14,508 nucleotides of DNA from Clostridiaceae bacterium (lineage in GTDB: Bacteria > Bacillota > Clostridia > Lachnospirales > Lachnospiraceae): assembly GCA_902362725.1 (NCBI GenBank), contig CABIXM010000035.1:6680-21187 (forward strand), written 5' to 3'. A model generated the notes under the pieces. It made no database searches. It had not been told where the DNA came from and saw only the letters and a program-made list of their open reading frames with translations. The translations under genes and the position numbers were made by a program. Shown piece by piece: positions 13,747-14,508 of the stretch (its first letter is position 1; each line of letters opens with the position of its first letter).

Positions 13747-14244
13747 ATGCAGTTACAGAATGAAATAGTAAAAAAGCACACGCCAATAAAAAGCTTGCTC
13801 ATTGATTGGTTAATTATATTTGGAACGTATCTTTTTATCCGCATATTCTTTGCCCTCTTTGGGCTTCATCAGAATATTGTCCTCTTGGGCTGTTGCCTTG
13901 CGATATTGCCCTATCTTTTTGGGGCGTTATATTTACAGAAATCCCACAAGCAATGTCAATTATGGCTTGCTGCATTGGCTATTTTAATACCGTCGGTCGT
14001 TGAAAAAGCAGCAATATATTTATTTGGTGCGTACTTATACAATTTAAGACCGATAAATGTTGTAGGAGTTATGGAAGCGATTAAGAGTAACGCACCATAT
14101 ACAAACTTCATTAAAAATCAATCAGCACAGAATTTAATAAATCTATCATATTTTAATTGGACATATATTCTATGCAGTATAGCTATTTCTGTTTTGGTTA
14201 TCCTGCTTTTACATAAGACAAAACAAAAAAGTAATAAAGGATAA
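13747..14244 (+). CDS. Unknown four-helix membrane protein in the Bce-type operon
   Basis: GGGAGG at 13734-13739 is seven bases before the ATG at 13747, so that start is preferred over a TTG at 13732. The 165-residue protein starts 22 bp after the kinase stop and probably belongs to the same transcript, which ends at the terminator at 14348-14383. It has a short basic N-terminus and four predicted membrane helices at about 16-38, 44-63, 71-97 and 138-156. A region outside the helices at about 98-135 contains NVVGVMEAIKSNAPYTNF, and the C-terminus is basic (HKTKQKSNKG). I do not recognise a family. Position suggests an accessory role in resistance or signalling, for example protecting a cell-wall lipid target or modulating the transporter, but there is no catalytic motif to support this. 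Confidence 0.7.
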   Translation: MQLQNEIVKKHTPIKSLLIDWLIIFGTYLFIRIFFALFGLHQNIVLLGCCLAILPYLFGALYLQKSHKQCQLWLAALAILIPSVVEKAAIYLFGAYLYNLRPINVVGVMEAIKSNAPYTNFIKNQSAQNLINLSYFNWTYILCSIAISVLVILLLHKTKQKSNKG

Positions 14245-14287
14245 TGAGAAATTTTTGAAATTGACATAGTATAGAACATCTGCCGGA

Positions 14288-14312
14288 CGACGGCAAAGAA
14301 AAAAAGCCGTCG
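14288..14312. repeat. Inverted repeat CGACGGC-N11-GCCGTCG
   Basis: Perfect 7-bp arms flank an 11-nt A-rich loop. It is not followed by a T-tract on the + strand, so it is not a classical terminator; it may be regulatory or an mRNA 3'-end structure. Confidence 0.6.
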
Positions 14313-14347
14313 CAACGCAGACAGGTTTTCACGCGCCTATTCTATTT

Positions 14348-14383
14348 CGGCGGCTTTGATTTTCAGAGCCGCCGTTTCTTTTT
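14348..14383 (+). terminator. Strong intrinsic terminator of the cargo operon
   Basis: CGGCGGCT at 14348-14355 pairs with AGCCGCCG at 14367-14374, extended by a T-G wobble and TGA/TCA to a 12-bp stem with a TTT loop. TTTCTTTTT follows at 14375-14383. It is placed to end the bce-like operon about 100 nt after the last gene. Confidence 0.88.
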
Positions 14384-14451
14384 ATCTATCTAAATTCTAA
14401 CGATAACTCTCCTACTAGATGTAAGCGTCAAATAAAACAGTGTATAGAAAA

Positions 14452-14490
14452 ATAACCGTCAGCCTTTTATACTAAAAGGTCAACGGTTAT
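14452..14490. repeat. Two-tier stem-loop near the window end
   Basis: ATAACCGT (14452-14459) pairs with ACGGTTAT (14483-14490), and an inner stem CCTTTTA/TAAAAGG (14463-14469 with 14473-14479) has a 3-nt loop. It could be an operator or part of the control region of the next gene, which lies outside the window. Confidence 0.55.
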
Positions 14491-14508
14491 CGACAGAATT
14501 CTTTTACA

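Larger units (their letters stand above)
14245..14508. other. Non-coding tail with three hairpins
   Basis: No convincing gene is present in these 264 bases. They hold an A-rich-loop hairpin (14288-14312), the operon terminator (14348-14383) and a two-tier stem-loop (14452-14490). TTGACA at 14261 has no -10 box at usable spacing. Confidence 0.6.

Noticed and set aside
14261..14279. TTGACA followed by TATAGA, promoter-like
   Set aside because: The spacing between the two hexamers is only a few bases, and no -10 box lies at 16-18 bp from TTGACA.
1..14508. CRISPR array, tRNA, rRNA or insertion sequence
   Set aside because: No regularly spaced direct repeats, no cloverleaf or conserved rRNA stretch, and no transposase-like protein were seen on either strand.

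Overview
The window looks like the inside of an integrative and conjugative (or mobilizable) element of the Tn916/Tn1549-like kind found in gut Bacillota, most likely Clostridia. The main reasons are the gene order topoisomerase III, large polyvalent antirestriction protein, TTRAP-like protein, Cys-rich VLP protein, MobC and MobP-type relaxase; strong GGAGG ribosome binding sites; intrinsic hairpin-plus-T terminators; and short-spaced or overlapping genes. No integrase, conjugation ATPase or rRNA is visible, so the ends of the element lie outside the window and the host species cannot be named.

Layout. (1) Positions 1-5925, + strand: the C-terminus of a type IA topoisomerase (TopB-like), a leader rich in hairpins, and a tightly packed operon. 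The operon encodes a 1277-residue polyvalent protein (ArdA-like, ArdC-like with a zinc-peptidase motif, and YodL-like parts), a 314-residue protein with the same basic C-terminal tail, a 68-residue TTRAP-like protein and a 120-residue cysteine-rich protein. (2) Positions 6054-8001, - strand: a bidirectional terminator, then (in transcription order) MobC, relaxase and a small unknown beta-rich protein. (3) Positions 8002-9055: the mobC leader, an XRE repressor gene (-), a divergent control region with tandem promoters and dyads, and a small helix-turn-helix gene (+). (4) Positions 9056-14244, + strand: a visibly more AT-rich cargo operon. It encodes a BceAB-type ABC transporter, a BceR-like response regulator (probably TTG start), a BceS-like intramembrane-sensing kinase and a four-helix membrane protein of unknown function. 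(5) Positions 14245-14508: a non-coding tail with a strong terminator and two further hairpins.

How it fits together. The transfer genes would nick and process DNA (relaxase, MobC, topoisomerase) and protect the incoming DNA from restriction (polyvalent protein). The cargo module probably senses and resists a cell-envelope-active peptide antibiotic. The most unusual signal is a two-part leader present twice, in inverted orientation: before the polyvalent gene (427-526) and before mobC (8023-8122). A 34-bp block is identical in both copies and a 29-bp block differs at one base. The blocks are separated in both copies by exactly 37 nt of unrelated sequence whose ends are nevertheless self-complementary. 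This points to a shared control or transfer site acting through DNA or RNA structure.
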